A stretch of DNA of 64,000 bases, from NCBI RefSeq assembly GCF_042682565.1, contig NZ_JBHUIC010000029.1; one strand, 5' to 3'. The stretch's first letter is position 1, and each line of letters opens with the position of its first letter. The stretch comes from Pistricoccus aurantiacus. Its GTDB lineage: Bacteria; Pseudomonadota; Gammaproteobacteria; Pseudomonadales; Halomonadaceae. Position numbers and translations under genes: made by a program. Under the pieces are notes generated by a model. It was not told where the DNA came from, did no database searches, and saw only the letters and a program-made list of their open reading frames with translations. Shown here piece by piece: positions 17,608-25,488 of the stretch.

Positions 17608-18819
17608 AAGGTCTATCTGGTCGCCGGCGAACTCTCCGGCGACCTGCTGGGCGCCAGCCTGATGCGCGCGCTGAAGGCGCTGGGCCGGCCGATACTGTTT
17701 CGCGGCATCGGCGGCGCCCATATGCAGGCGGAAGGGTTCGACAGCCGCTATCCGCTGGAGACGCTTTCGGTGATGGGCCTGGTTGAAGTGCTCAAGCACC
17801 TGCCGAAACTCATCAAGGTGCGCCGGGAACTGATCCGGGACGCTCTGGCCTGGCAGCCGGACATCATGCTCGGCATCGACGCTCCGGATTTCAATCTGGG
17901 CCTGGAACGGCGACTTCGCGATGCCGGCGTGACCACCGCCCACTATGTCAGTCCTTCCGTCTGGGCCTGGCGCCAGGGCCGAGTCAAGGGAATCGCCCGC
18001 TCCGTGGATGCCATGCTGACCTTCCTGCCCTTCGAGGCGGCCTTCTATCGGCGTCATCAGGTGCCGGTCGCCTTCGTCGGCCATCCCACCGCGGACGAAC
18101 TGCCGCTGGAAAACGATCGTCCGGCGACCCGCCAGGCCTTGGGACTTTCGGAAGATACGCCGCTGCTGGCGGTGCTGCCCGGCTCCCGAAGCAGTGAAAT
18201 TCACTTTCTCGGCCGGACCTTTCTCGAGGCGGTGAGCCTCCTGGCGAAGCGGATTGCCGATCTCGCGGTGGTGATCCCCGCGGCGACCCCCCAGCGCCTT
18301 CGGGAACTCGACGCCCTGCTGGAAGAATTCCCCGAACTCGAGCCACGGATCACCCTGCTCGACGGCCAGGCCCGAGAGGCGATGATCGCCAGCGACCTGG
18401 TGCTGCTCACCTCCGGCACCGCCGCCCTGGAAGCCATGCTGTGCCATCGTCCCATGCTGGTGGCCTACAAGATGGCACCGGCCACTCATTGGTTGGCTCG
18501 GCGGCTGGTCAAGACCGAGTGGATTTCCCTGCCCAACCTGATCGCCCGGGAAACCCTGGTGCCGGAGCTGATCCAGGACGCCGCCAGCCCTCAGGCCATC
18601 GCCGACGAACTGGCGGCCCTGCTGGAAGACGAAAGCGCACGCAGCGCTCTGGAAACGCGCTTTGCCGAGATGCACGCCGGGCTGCAGCGAGGAGCAAGCC
18701 GTCGGGCCGCGGAGGCCATCATGGCCTTGATCGAGGGACGTGAGCTTCCGCCAAGCGTCGATGCGGAAGCGATTTTCGACGATACGGCTCAGCAAGGCTC
18801 GCGAGGCAGCGCGCCGTGA
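17542..18819 (+). CDS. lpxB: Lipid-A-disaccharide synthase with element-encoded N-terminus
   Basis: The 425-residue protein has the LpxB core starting KVYLVAGELSGDLLGASL, then IGGAHMQAEGFDS, SPSVWAWRQGR and LPGSRSSEI, and TSGTAALEAML near the C-terminus. It joins UDP-2,3-diacylglucosamine and lipid X at the inner-membrane face. Residues 1-22 (MSILRSNLTTNGRHAADRKQ plus VL) are encoded by palindromic element copy 1, which also supplies the ATG and a GGAG only 3 nt upstream. No other credible in-frame start precedes KVYLVAG. E. coli LpxB is 382 residues. Confidence 0.95.
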   Translation: MSILRSNLTTNGRHAADRKQVLKVYLVAGELSGDLLGASLMRALKALGRPILFRGIGGAHMQAEGFDSRYPLETLSVMGLVEVLKHLPKLIKVRRELIRDALAWQPDIMLGIDAPDFNLGLERRLRDAGVTTAHYVSPSVWAWRQGRVKGIARSVDAMLTFLPFEAAFYRRHQVPVAFVGHPTADELPLENDRPATRQALGLSEDTPLLAVLPGSRSSEIHFLGRTFLEAVSLLAKRIADLAVVIPAATPQRLRELDALLEEFPELEPRITLLDGQAREAMIASDLVLLTSGTAALEAMLCHRPMLVAYKMAPATHWLARRLVKTEWISLPNLIARETLVPELIQDAASPQAIADELAALLEDESARSALETRFAEMHAGLQRGASRRAAEAIMALIEGRELPPSVDAEAIFDDTAQQGSRGSAP

Positions 18820-19481
18820 CAATGAACCATCCGCCGTTACTCATCGATTACTCAGGACCATTCCTGGCCGGCGTCGACGAGGTGGGCCGCGGGCCCTTGG
18901 TAGGCGCGGTGGTGGCCGCGGCGGTAATTCTCGACCCGAATAACCCCATCGAAGGACTCAAGGATTCCAAGGCGCTGAGCGCCGAGCGCCGGGAGCGGCT
19001 TGATAGCGAGATTCGCCGTCATGCCCTGGCCTTCGTCATCGCCGAGGCCTCGGCCCTGGAAGTCGACGAACTCAATATCTATCATGCCACCCACCTGGCC
19101 ATGCGTCGGGCGGTGGATGCCTTGGCGCCCCAGGCGGAATATCTGCTGGTGGACGGCAACCGGCTGCCGGGTCATCATCTTCCCGGTCAGGCGGTGGTCA
19201 AGGGGGATGCCCGGCATCCAGCCATCGCCGCGGCGTCGATCCTGGCCAAGGTGGCCCGGGACCGCCAGATGGTCGCCTTGGACGCTCGGCACCCTGAGTA
19301 CGGCTTCGCTCGTCACAAGGGTTATCCCACCGCGCAGCATCTGGCCGCTCTTGAACGCCTGGGGCCATTGGCGGAACATCGCAGGAGCTTCGCCCCTGTA
19401 AGAGCTTGTTTGCGATCTAGCGAGTTAGAGCCAGACGAGGCAAATTCGAACGAAAAAGCGCAGTTTACACGGAGTAAATGA
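18816..19481 (+). CDS. rnhB: Ribonuclease HII with element-encoded C-terminus
   Basis: The 221-residue protein has the RNase HII active site: GVDEVGRGPLVGAVVAA with Asp and Glu (about 21-22), ILAKVARDRQM, and ARHPEYGFARHKGYPT. It removes single ribonucleotides and RNA primers from DNA. The GTG start overlaps the lpxB stop (GTGA) with GAGG 9 nt before; ATG 18822 is an alternative. After HRRSFAPV the last 26 residues (RACLRSSELEPDEANSNEKA then QFTRSK) and the TGA come from palindromic element copy 2, replacing the native tail. Confidence 0.94.
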   Translation: MTMNHPPLLIDYSGPFLAGVDEVGRGPLVGAVVAAAVILDPNNPIEGLKDSKALSAERRERLDSEIRRHALAFVIAEASALEVDELNIYHATHLAMRRAVDALAPQAEYLLVDGNRLPGHHLPGQAVVKGDARHPAIAAASILAKVARDRQMVALDARHPEYGFARHKGYPTAQHLAALERLGPLAEHRRSFAPVRACLRSSELEPDEANSNEKAQFTRSK

Positions 19482-19543
19482 GCATTTTGAGATCGAATTT
19501 AACGACGTATGGCCGACACGCAGCAGATCGCAAACAAGCTCTT
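19400..19543 (+). repeat. Palindromic repetitive element, copy 2 (144 bp), at the rnhB 3' end
   Basis: The arms AAGAGCTTGTTTGCGATCT and AGATCGCAAACAAGCTCTT are perfect 19-nt complements; one more pair (T19399/A19544) extends them. Compared with copy 1 there are 15 differences in 144 bp: 11 in the arms, with four compensatory pairs, and 4 in the 106-bp interior. The central GGAGTAAATGAGC is conserved. It begins inside rnhB and lies 80 bp before dnaE. Confidence 0.92.
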
Positions 19544-19567
19544 AAGAGACAGCTTGTGCTCCTGTAG
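19478..19567 (+). CDS. Small ORF starting inside element copy 2, coupled to the rnhB stop
   Basis: ATG 19478 overlaps the rnhB TGA as ATGA and opens a 29-codon ORF: MSILRSNLTTYGRHAADRKQ, ALKRQLVLL, then TAG. It is the counterpart of the lpxB N-terminus. Here it runs into unrelated sequence and ends 56 bp before dnaE. It may be translated by reinitiation, but nothing suggests a function beyond that. Confidence 0.25.
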   Translation: MSILRSNLTTYGRHAADRKQALKRQLVLL

Positions 19568-19623
19568 TGACCGGCGGTAGGTATTAACCGTCTTTCTGTT
19601 CATTCTCTCTTCACGAGTTCGCC

Positions 19624-22600
19624 ATGTCTTTTGTGCATCTTCGCGTTCATACCGAGTATTCCCTGATCGATGGCCTGGTGCGGCTCAAGCCGCTGGTCAA
19701 GCGAAGCGCGGCGCTCGGCCTGCCGGCCCTGGCGGTGACGGACGAGGCCAATCTGTTCGGTCTGGTCAAGGCCTACAAGGCGGCTCAGGGGACGGGCCTC
19801 AAGCCGGTGATTGGCGCGGATTTCTGGCTCGACAATCCCGGCGATGAGGGTCGTCCTTACCGGCTGACCCTGCTGGCCATGAACAATCAGGGCTATCGCA
19901 ACCTCACGGAACTGATTTCCCGGTGCTGGATGGAAGGCCAGCGGCTGGGCCGGGCGCTGCTCAAGAAGGAATGGGTGTTCGCCCAGAGCGAGGGGCTGAT
20001 CGCGCTTTCCGGTGGACGGGAAGGGGAAATCGGGCGCCATCTGCTGACGGATCACAAGACCCAGGCGCAAACGTTGCTCGAGGAATGGCGCGACCATTTT
20101 CCCGGACGTTTCTACCTGGAACTGATCCGCACCGGACGACCGGAGGAAGAGGATTGTCTGCATCTCAGCGTCGCCCTGGCGGAAGAGATGAATACTCCGG
20201 TGGTGGCTACCAACGACGTGCGCTTTCTTGCTCGGGAAGACTACTGGGCCCACGAGACCCGGGTCGCCGTCGGCGAAGGCAAGGCCCTGGACGATCCTAG
20301 ACGAGAGAGCCGCTACAGCGAAGAGCAGTACCTGAAAAGCCCGGAGGAAATGGCGGAGCTGTTCGCGGACATTCCCGAGGCGTTGGAAAACAGCGTGATG
20401 ATCGCCGCCCGCTGCAACGTCGAGCTGCGCCTGGGGGAATACTTCCTGCCGGAGTATGCCATTCCCGAGGGCATGACCCTGGACGAATTCTTTCGCAAGG
20501 TCTCCCACGACGGCCTGACGAAGCGTCTGGACAAGCTGTTTCCCGCCGCGAGCCATCCCCGTGAGAGCGAGGACTGGCAGGCCACGGAGAAGCTCTATCG
20601 GGAGCGCCTTGACTTCGAACTCAATATCATCCTGCAGATGGGCTTTCCCGGTTATTTCCTGATCGTCATGGACTTCATCCAGTGGGCCAAGGACAACGAC
20701 GTGCCGGTGGGACCGGGACGGGGTTCCGGTGCGGGCTCGCTGGTGGCCTACGCCCTGCAGATCACCGATCTCGATCCCATCGAATACGATCTGCTCTTCG
20801 AGCGCTTCCTGAATCCGGAACGGGTGTCGATGCCGGATTTCGATGTGGATTTCTGCATGGAGAAGCGCGACAGCGTCATCGATTACGTGGCCAGCCGCTA
20901 CGGTCGCGACGCGGTCTCCCAGATCGTCACCTTCGGCACCATGGCCGCCAAGGCGGTGGTGCGGGACGTGGCCCGGGCCCAGGGCAAGCCCTATTCCCTG
21001 GGGGACAAGCTCTCCAAGCTGATTCCCTTCGAGGTGGGCATGACCCTCGGCAAGGCCATCGAACAGGAGCCGGCGCTCAAGGAGTTTCTGGACGCGGACG
21101 AGGAGGCCCAGGAAATCTGGGAGATGGCCCTGCAGCTCGAAGGCATTACCCGCGGCACTGGCAAGCACGCCGGCGGCGTGGTCATCGCCCCCACCAAGCT
21201 CACGGATTTCTCGCCGCTGCTGTGTGACGAGCACGGCAACGGCCTGGTGGTGCAGTTCGACAAGAACGATGTCGAGGAAGCCGGCCTGGTCAAGTTCGAC
21301 TTCCTGGGGTTGCGTACCCTGACCATCATCGACTGGGCGCTGGAGATGGTCGACAAGGTGCGGGCGGCGGCGGGAGAGAGGCCCCTGGATATCACCGCCA
21401 TTCCCCTGGACGACGCCCCCACCTTCGCCATGCTCAAGAAGGCGGAGACCACCGCGGTGTTCCAGCTGGAATCCCGAGGCATGAAGGAGCTGATCAAGCG
21501 CCTGCTGCCGGATTCCCTGGAGGACATGATCGCCCTGGTGGCGCTGTTTCGCCCGGGGCCGCTGCAGTCCGGCATGGTGGACGACTTCATCAACCGCAAG
21601 CACGGCCGGGCGGAACTGGCCTATCCCCACCCGGACTATCAGCACGAGCTGTTGAAGCCGGTGCTCGAGCCCACCTACGGCATCATCCTGTATCAGGAGC
21701 AGGTGATGCAGATCGCCCAGGTGATGGCGGGCTACAGCCTGGGCCAGGCGGACCTGCTGCGCCGGGCCATGGGCAAGAAGAAGCCGGAGGAAATGGCCAA
21801 GCAGCGGGTTGGCTTCATGGAGGGCTGCGCCGCCAACGGCATCGACAAGGACCTGGCGGGCAACCTCTTCGATCTGGTGGAGAAGTTCGCCGGCTACGGC
21901 TTCAACAAGTCCCACTCCGCCGCCTATGCCCTGGTCTCCTATCAGACCGCCTGGCTGAAAGCCCATTATCCCGGGCCTTTCATGGCAGCGGTGCTGTCCA
22001 CGGAGATGGACAACCTGGACAAGGTGGTGCCCTTGATCGAGGAGTGCCGCCACCTGGGGCTGACGGTGACGCCGCCGGACGTCAACATGGGCGGCTACAA
22101 GTTCAGCGTCGACGAGGAGGGTCGGGTCATCTACGGTCTGGGGGCGATTCGCGGGGTGGGGGAAGGCCCCATCGGCGCCATCGTCGAGGCCCGCGGCGCG
22201 GACGGCCCCTTCGAGGACCTGTTCGATTTCTGTCGCCGGGTCGATCCGCGCCGGCTCAACAAGCGCACCCTGGAAGCCCTGATTCGCTCCGGTGCCCTGG
22301 ACAGCCTGGGGCCGAGCCGCGCGGTGCTGGCGGCGGCGCTGGAGGATGCCTTGAAGGCGGCGGCCCAGAATCACGCCAACCAGAGCCTGGGCATGCTGGA
22401 CATGTTCGGCGAGGCCTTCGTCGATACCGCCGAGGAGGACGCCTACGCGGAGTATCGCGGCGCTCGCGAGTGGTCGGACAAGCAGCGCCTATCCGGGGAG
22501 AAAGATACCCTGGGGCTCTATCTCACCGGCCATCCCATCGACGAGTACGAGCAGGAACTCTCGCGCTTCGTTGCCACCCGTATCGCGGACCTCAAGCCGT

Positions 22601-23118
22601 CTCGGGAATCCCAGCGAGTGGCGGGGCTGGTGGTGGCGAGCCGCACCATGAAGTCCAAGCGCGGCGACACCATGGCTTTTCTCACCCTGGACGACCGCAC
22701 CGGGCGTATCGAGGCGTCTCTGTTCGGCGAGATCTACGAGCGGCTTCGCGGACAGCTTTCCGAAGATCAGGTGCTGATCGTCGAGGGGGAGGTGGCAAGC
22801 GACGACTATTCCGGCGGCCTGCGGCTGCGAGGCAAGGAGGTCACCCTGATGGTCGAGGCCCGAGCAAGATTCGCCCAGGCGGTGGAACTCAGCCTGGACG
22901 GCGCCCGGGCCAACGGCGGCCTGATCGACAGCCTGCGCCATAGCCTCGCTCCCTTTCAGGACAGCGAAGGGCTGCCGGTGTGGCTCAGGTATCGCAACGC
23001 TCAAGCCGCGGGCTGGCTCGAGCTTTCCAAGGATTGGAAGGTGGCCCCCAGCGACGCCCTGCTCGGTGCGCTCAGGGAAGTGGAAGGACAGGACGGCGTG
23101 AGACTCAAGTACCGCTAG
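19624..23118 (+). CDS. dnaE: DNA polymerase III subunit alpha
   Basis: The 1164-residue protein has an N-terminal PHP domain (FVHLRVHTEYSLIDG), the catalytic palm with GPGRGSGAGSLVAYAL and PDFDVDFCMEKRD, the fingers and beta-binding region, an HhH motif, and a C-terminal OB fold (MAFLTLDDRTGRIEASLFGE). It is the replicative polymerase. Length matches E. coli (1160). It follows rnhB after the element, an order conserved in gammaproteobacteria. Confidence 0.98.
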   Translation: MSFVHLRVHTEYSLIDGLVRLKPLVKRSAALGLPALAVTDEANLFGLVKAYKAAQGTGLKPVIGADFWLDNPGDEGRPYRLTLLAMNNQGYRNLTELISRCWMEGQRLGRALLKKEWVFAQSEGLIALSGGREGEIGRHLLTDHKTQAQTLLEEWRDHFPGRFYLELIRTGRPEEEDCLHLSVALAEEMNTPVVATNDVRFLAREDYWAHETRVAVGEGKALDDPRRESRYSEEQYLKSPEEMAELFADIPEALENSVMIAARCNVELRLGEYFLPEYAIPEGMTLDEFFRKVSHDGLTKRLDKLFPAASHPRESEDWQATEKLYRERLDFELNIILQMGFPGYFLIVMDFIQWAKDNDVPVGPGRGSGAGSLVAYALQITDLDPIEYDLLFERFLNPERVSMPDFDVDFCMEKRDSVIDYVASRYGRDAVSQIVTFGTMAAKAVVRDVARAQGKPYSLGDKLSKLIPFEVGMTLGKAIEQEPALKEFLDADEEAQEIWEMALQLEGITRGTGKHAGGVVIAPTKLTDFSPLLCDEHGNGLVVQFDKNDVEEAGLVKFDFLGLRTLTIIDWALEMVDKVRAAAGERPLDITAIPLDDAPTFAMLKKAETTAVFQLESRGMKELIKRLLPDSLEDMIALVALFRPGPLQSGMVDDFINRKHGRAELAYPHPDYQHELLKPVLEPTYGIILYQEQVMQIAQVMAGYSLGQADLLRRAMGKKKPEEMAKQRVGFMEGCAANGIDKDLAGNLFDLVEKFAGYGFNKSHSAAYALVSYQTAWLKAHYPGPFMAAVLSTEMDNLDKVVPLIEECRHLGLTVTPPDVNMGGYKFSVDEEGRVIYGLGAIRGVGEGPIGAIVEARGADGPFEDLFDFCRRVDPRRLNKRTLEALIRSGALDSLGPSRAVLAAALEDALKAAAQNHANQSLGMLDMFGEAFVDTAEEDAYAEYRGAREWSDKQRLSGEKDTLGLYLTGHPIDEYEQELSRFVATRIADLKPSRESQRVAGLVVASRTMKSKRGDTMAFLTLDDRTGRIEASLFGEIYERLRGQLSEDQVLIVEGEVASDDYSGGLRLRGKEVTLMVEARARFAQAVELSLDGARANGGLIDSLRHSLAPFQDSEGLPVWLRYRNAQAAGWLELSKDWKVAPSDALLGALREVEGQDGVRLKYR

Positions 23119-23201
23119 CGGAAGGTCGTTTGCGCCGTGGACACAAGCTGCGATAATGCCGGTCACTTTATCAACCGTTTTCCGCCAACAAGCTGACACC
23201 T

Positions 23202-24155
23202 ATGAACCCCAACTATCTGGATTTTGAACAGCCCATCGCCGAGCTGCAGGCGAAGATCGAGGAGCTGCGGCTGGTCGGCAACGATAGCCAGATCAATATC
23301 AGCGAAGAGGTCGCCCGGCTCGAGGAAAAGAGCAAGAAGCTGACGGAATCGATCTTCAAGGATCTTACTCCCTGGCAGGTTTCCCAACTGTCACGGCATC
23401 CTCAGCGGCCCTATACCCTGGACTATCTCGAGCACGTGTTCACGGATTTCGATGAGCTGCACGGCGATCGCTATTATGCGGACGATGCGGCCATCGTCGG
23501 CGGCGTGGCGCGACTCGACGACGAGCCGGTGATGGTGATCGGCCATCAGAAAGGTCGCGAGGTCAAGGAAAAGGTGCGGCGCAATTTCGGCATGCCAAGG
23601 CCGGAGGGCTACCGCAAGGCCTGCCGGCTGATGGAGATGGCGGAGCGCTTCAGGATGCCGGTGCTGACCTTCATCGATACGCCTGGCGCCTACCCGGGCA
23701 TCGACGCGGAAGAGCGCGGCCAGAGCGAAGCCATCGCCTACAACCTGGCGGTGATGTCCCGGCTCAAGACGCCGATCATCGCCACCGTGGTAGGAGAAGG
23801 CGGCTCCGGCGGAGCCTTGGCCATCGGCGTCTGCGACGAACTGACGATGCTGCAGTATTCCACCTACTCGGTCATCTCTCCGGAAGGCTGCGCCTCGATT
23901 CTGTGGAAGAGCTCGGAAAAGGCGCCGGAAGCCGCTCAGGCCATGGGCATCACCGCCTCCCGCCTCAAGGAATTGGGCTTCGTCGATACCTTGCTCAAGG
24001 AGCCCTTGGGCGGCGCTCACCGCCACCCGGTGGAGATGGCTAACGCGGTCAAGGAATCGCTCTTGGCAGGGCTCGAACGGCTTCAGACGCTTTCCATCGA
24101 TGAACTGTTGGCCAGGCGCTATGAAAAGCTGATGAGTTTCGGCGCCCTCGCCTGA
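23202..24155 (+). CDS. accA: Acetyl-CoA carboxylase carboxyltransferase subunit alpha
   Basis: The 317-residue protein starts MNPNYLDFEQPIAELQAKIE and has the crotonase-like carboxyltransferase core (LTFIDTPGAYPGIDAEERGQSE, VVGEGGSGGALAIG). With AccD it transfers CO2 from biotin to acetyl-CoA, the first committed step of fatty-acid synthesis. Length equals E. coli AccA (319). The dnaE-accA order is standard. Confidence 0.98.
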   Translation: MNPNYLDFEQPIAELQAKIEELRLVGNDSQINISEEVARLEEKSKKLTESIFKDLTPWQVSQLSRHPQRPYTLDYLEHVFTDFDELHGDRYYADDAAIVGGVARLDDEPVMVIGHQKGREVKEKVRRNFGMPRPEGYRKACRLMEMAERFRMPVLTFIDTPGAYPGIDAEERGQSEAIAYNLAVMSRLKTPIIATVVGEGGSGGALAIGVCDELTMLQYSTYSVISPEGCASILWKSSEKAPEAAQAMGITASRLKELGFVDTLLKEPLGGAHRHPVEMANAVKESLLAGLERLQTLSIDELLARRYEKLMSFGALA

Positions 24156-24165
24156 AGCGTTCACC

Positions 24166-25488
24166 ATGTCACCGCAATCGCTGATCGATAACGCCCTGGC
24201 GGCTACCCCGCCGGGGCGTGTCGTCTGGGTGGCGCTATCCGGCGGGCTGGATTCCTGCCTGCTGTTGAGCCTTGCCTGCGACGCCGCTCGGCGTTTTCCA
24301 CGTCCCATTCACGCGCTGCACGTCAATCATGGTCTGCAGAGGGCAGCGGACGGTTTCGAGAACCACTGTCGCCGGCTGTGTTCGCGCCTGGGGGTGCCGC
24401 TGTTTATCGAGCGAGTACGGATCGATCCACAGGCAGGGCTAGGACTCGAAGGTGCTGCCAGAGAAGCGCGCTATAGCGCCTTCGCCAGGCGTGTGGAGCC
24501 GGGCGAAACCCTGTGGCTCGGTCAGCATGCCAGCGATCAGGCGGAAACCTTCCTGCTGGCGGCGCTGCGCGGTAGCGGCGTGCGCGGCCTGGCGGCCATG
24601 CCCAAAACCAGGGATTGGCGAGGTCGCAGGTTGCAGCGGCCGCTGCTGGCGCTGACCCGGCGACGGCTCGAAAGGGATGCCGTCAGGCGCGAGCTTCAGT
24701 GGGTGGAGGATCCCAGTAACGATGACCTCAGTCTGGATCGCAACTTTCTACGACATGGGGTCATGGCTCAGTTGAGAACTCGATGGCCCCAGGCGGAAAC
24801 CTCGCTGGCCCGGGCCGCGACACTGGTCGGCGAGGCGGATGCGCTGCTTGAAGAGCTCGCCGAACTTGACCTGGCTAGCGTCGGCGGCAACCCTGCCGAA
24901 CTTCCTCTCGCCATGCTGGCCGCGCTTTCCCCGGCGCGCCAGCGGCTATTGATACGTCACTGTTGTCGACGTCTGGAACTGGCGACACCTCCGGTCCGGC
25001 GGTTGGAAGCCCTGCTGGAGCAGCTTGCCGCCAGACGTGATGCCCGAGTATGTATTGCCTGGCCTGGCAAGGCGGCGCTCGACGCGGAAGCGTCTGATGC
25101 GGAGGCTCGCCTATGGCGTGGGCATCTTTACTTGCATGCCTCGTCGGTCAGCCTGGATGCAGCCTGGCAGTCTTGCTGGGACGGCAAGCGCTCCATAGAG
25201 ACGCCGTTCGGTCACTTGTCCGGCAGCCTGGAACGGGATGACGGCGGCTCGGTGGCGGTGACGCTCGCGCCGCGACGAGGCGGTGAGCGGATGATGCTTG
25301 CCGAACGCGGCTCGCGGGATCTCAAGCGGCTGCTGCAGGAGGCGAGCGTTCCCCCTTGGCGGCGAAACCAGCTGCTGCTGGCCTTCGATCGAGAAACGCT
25401 GGTGGCGGTTCTCGATCCGCTGGAAGAGACGACGCTTTACCAGGCGCCGGGTTGGCGGGTCAGGAATATTCGAGTCTTGAAGCGTTAG
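24166..25488 (+). CDS. tilS: tRNA(Ile)-lysidine synthase
   Basis: The 440-residue PP-loop ATPase has SGGLDS at residues 25-30, HVNHGLQ, the GQHASDQAETFLLAALRGSG segment and a C-terminal TilS-specific domain. It makes lysidine at C34 of the tRNA-Ile that reads AUA. It begins 10 bp after accA. Its 3' end overlaps the 3' end of convergent ppx by 29 bp. Confidence 0.95.
   Translation: MSPQSLIDNALAATPPGRVVWVALSGGLDSCLLLSLACDAARRFPRPIHALHVNHGLQRAADGFENHCRRLCSRLGVPLFIERVRIDPQAGLGLEGAAREARYSAFARRVEPGETLWLGQHASDQAETFLLAALRGSGVRGLAAMPKTRDWRGRRLQRPLLALTRRRLERDAVRRELQWVEDPSNDDLSLDRNFLRHGVMAQLRTRWPQAETSLARAATLVGEADALLEELAELDLASVGGNPAELPLAMLAALSPARQRLLIRHCCRRLELATPPVRRLEALLEQLAARRDARVCIAWPGKAALDAEASDAEARLWRGHLYLHASSVSLDAAWQSCWDGKRSIETPFGHLSGSLERDDGGSVAVTLAPRRGGERMMLAERGSRDLKRLLQEASVPPWRRNQLLLAFDRETLVAVLDPLEETTLYQAPGWRVRNIRVLKR

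Noticed and set aside
19600..22374. 924-codon open frame antisense to dnaE
   Set aside because: DnaE motifs are complete on the plus strand; the antisense protein is His/Gln/Gly-rich with no known motif, typical of high-GC shadow frames.
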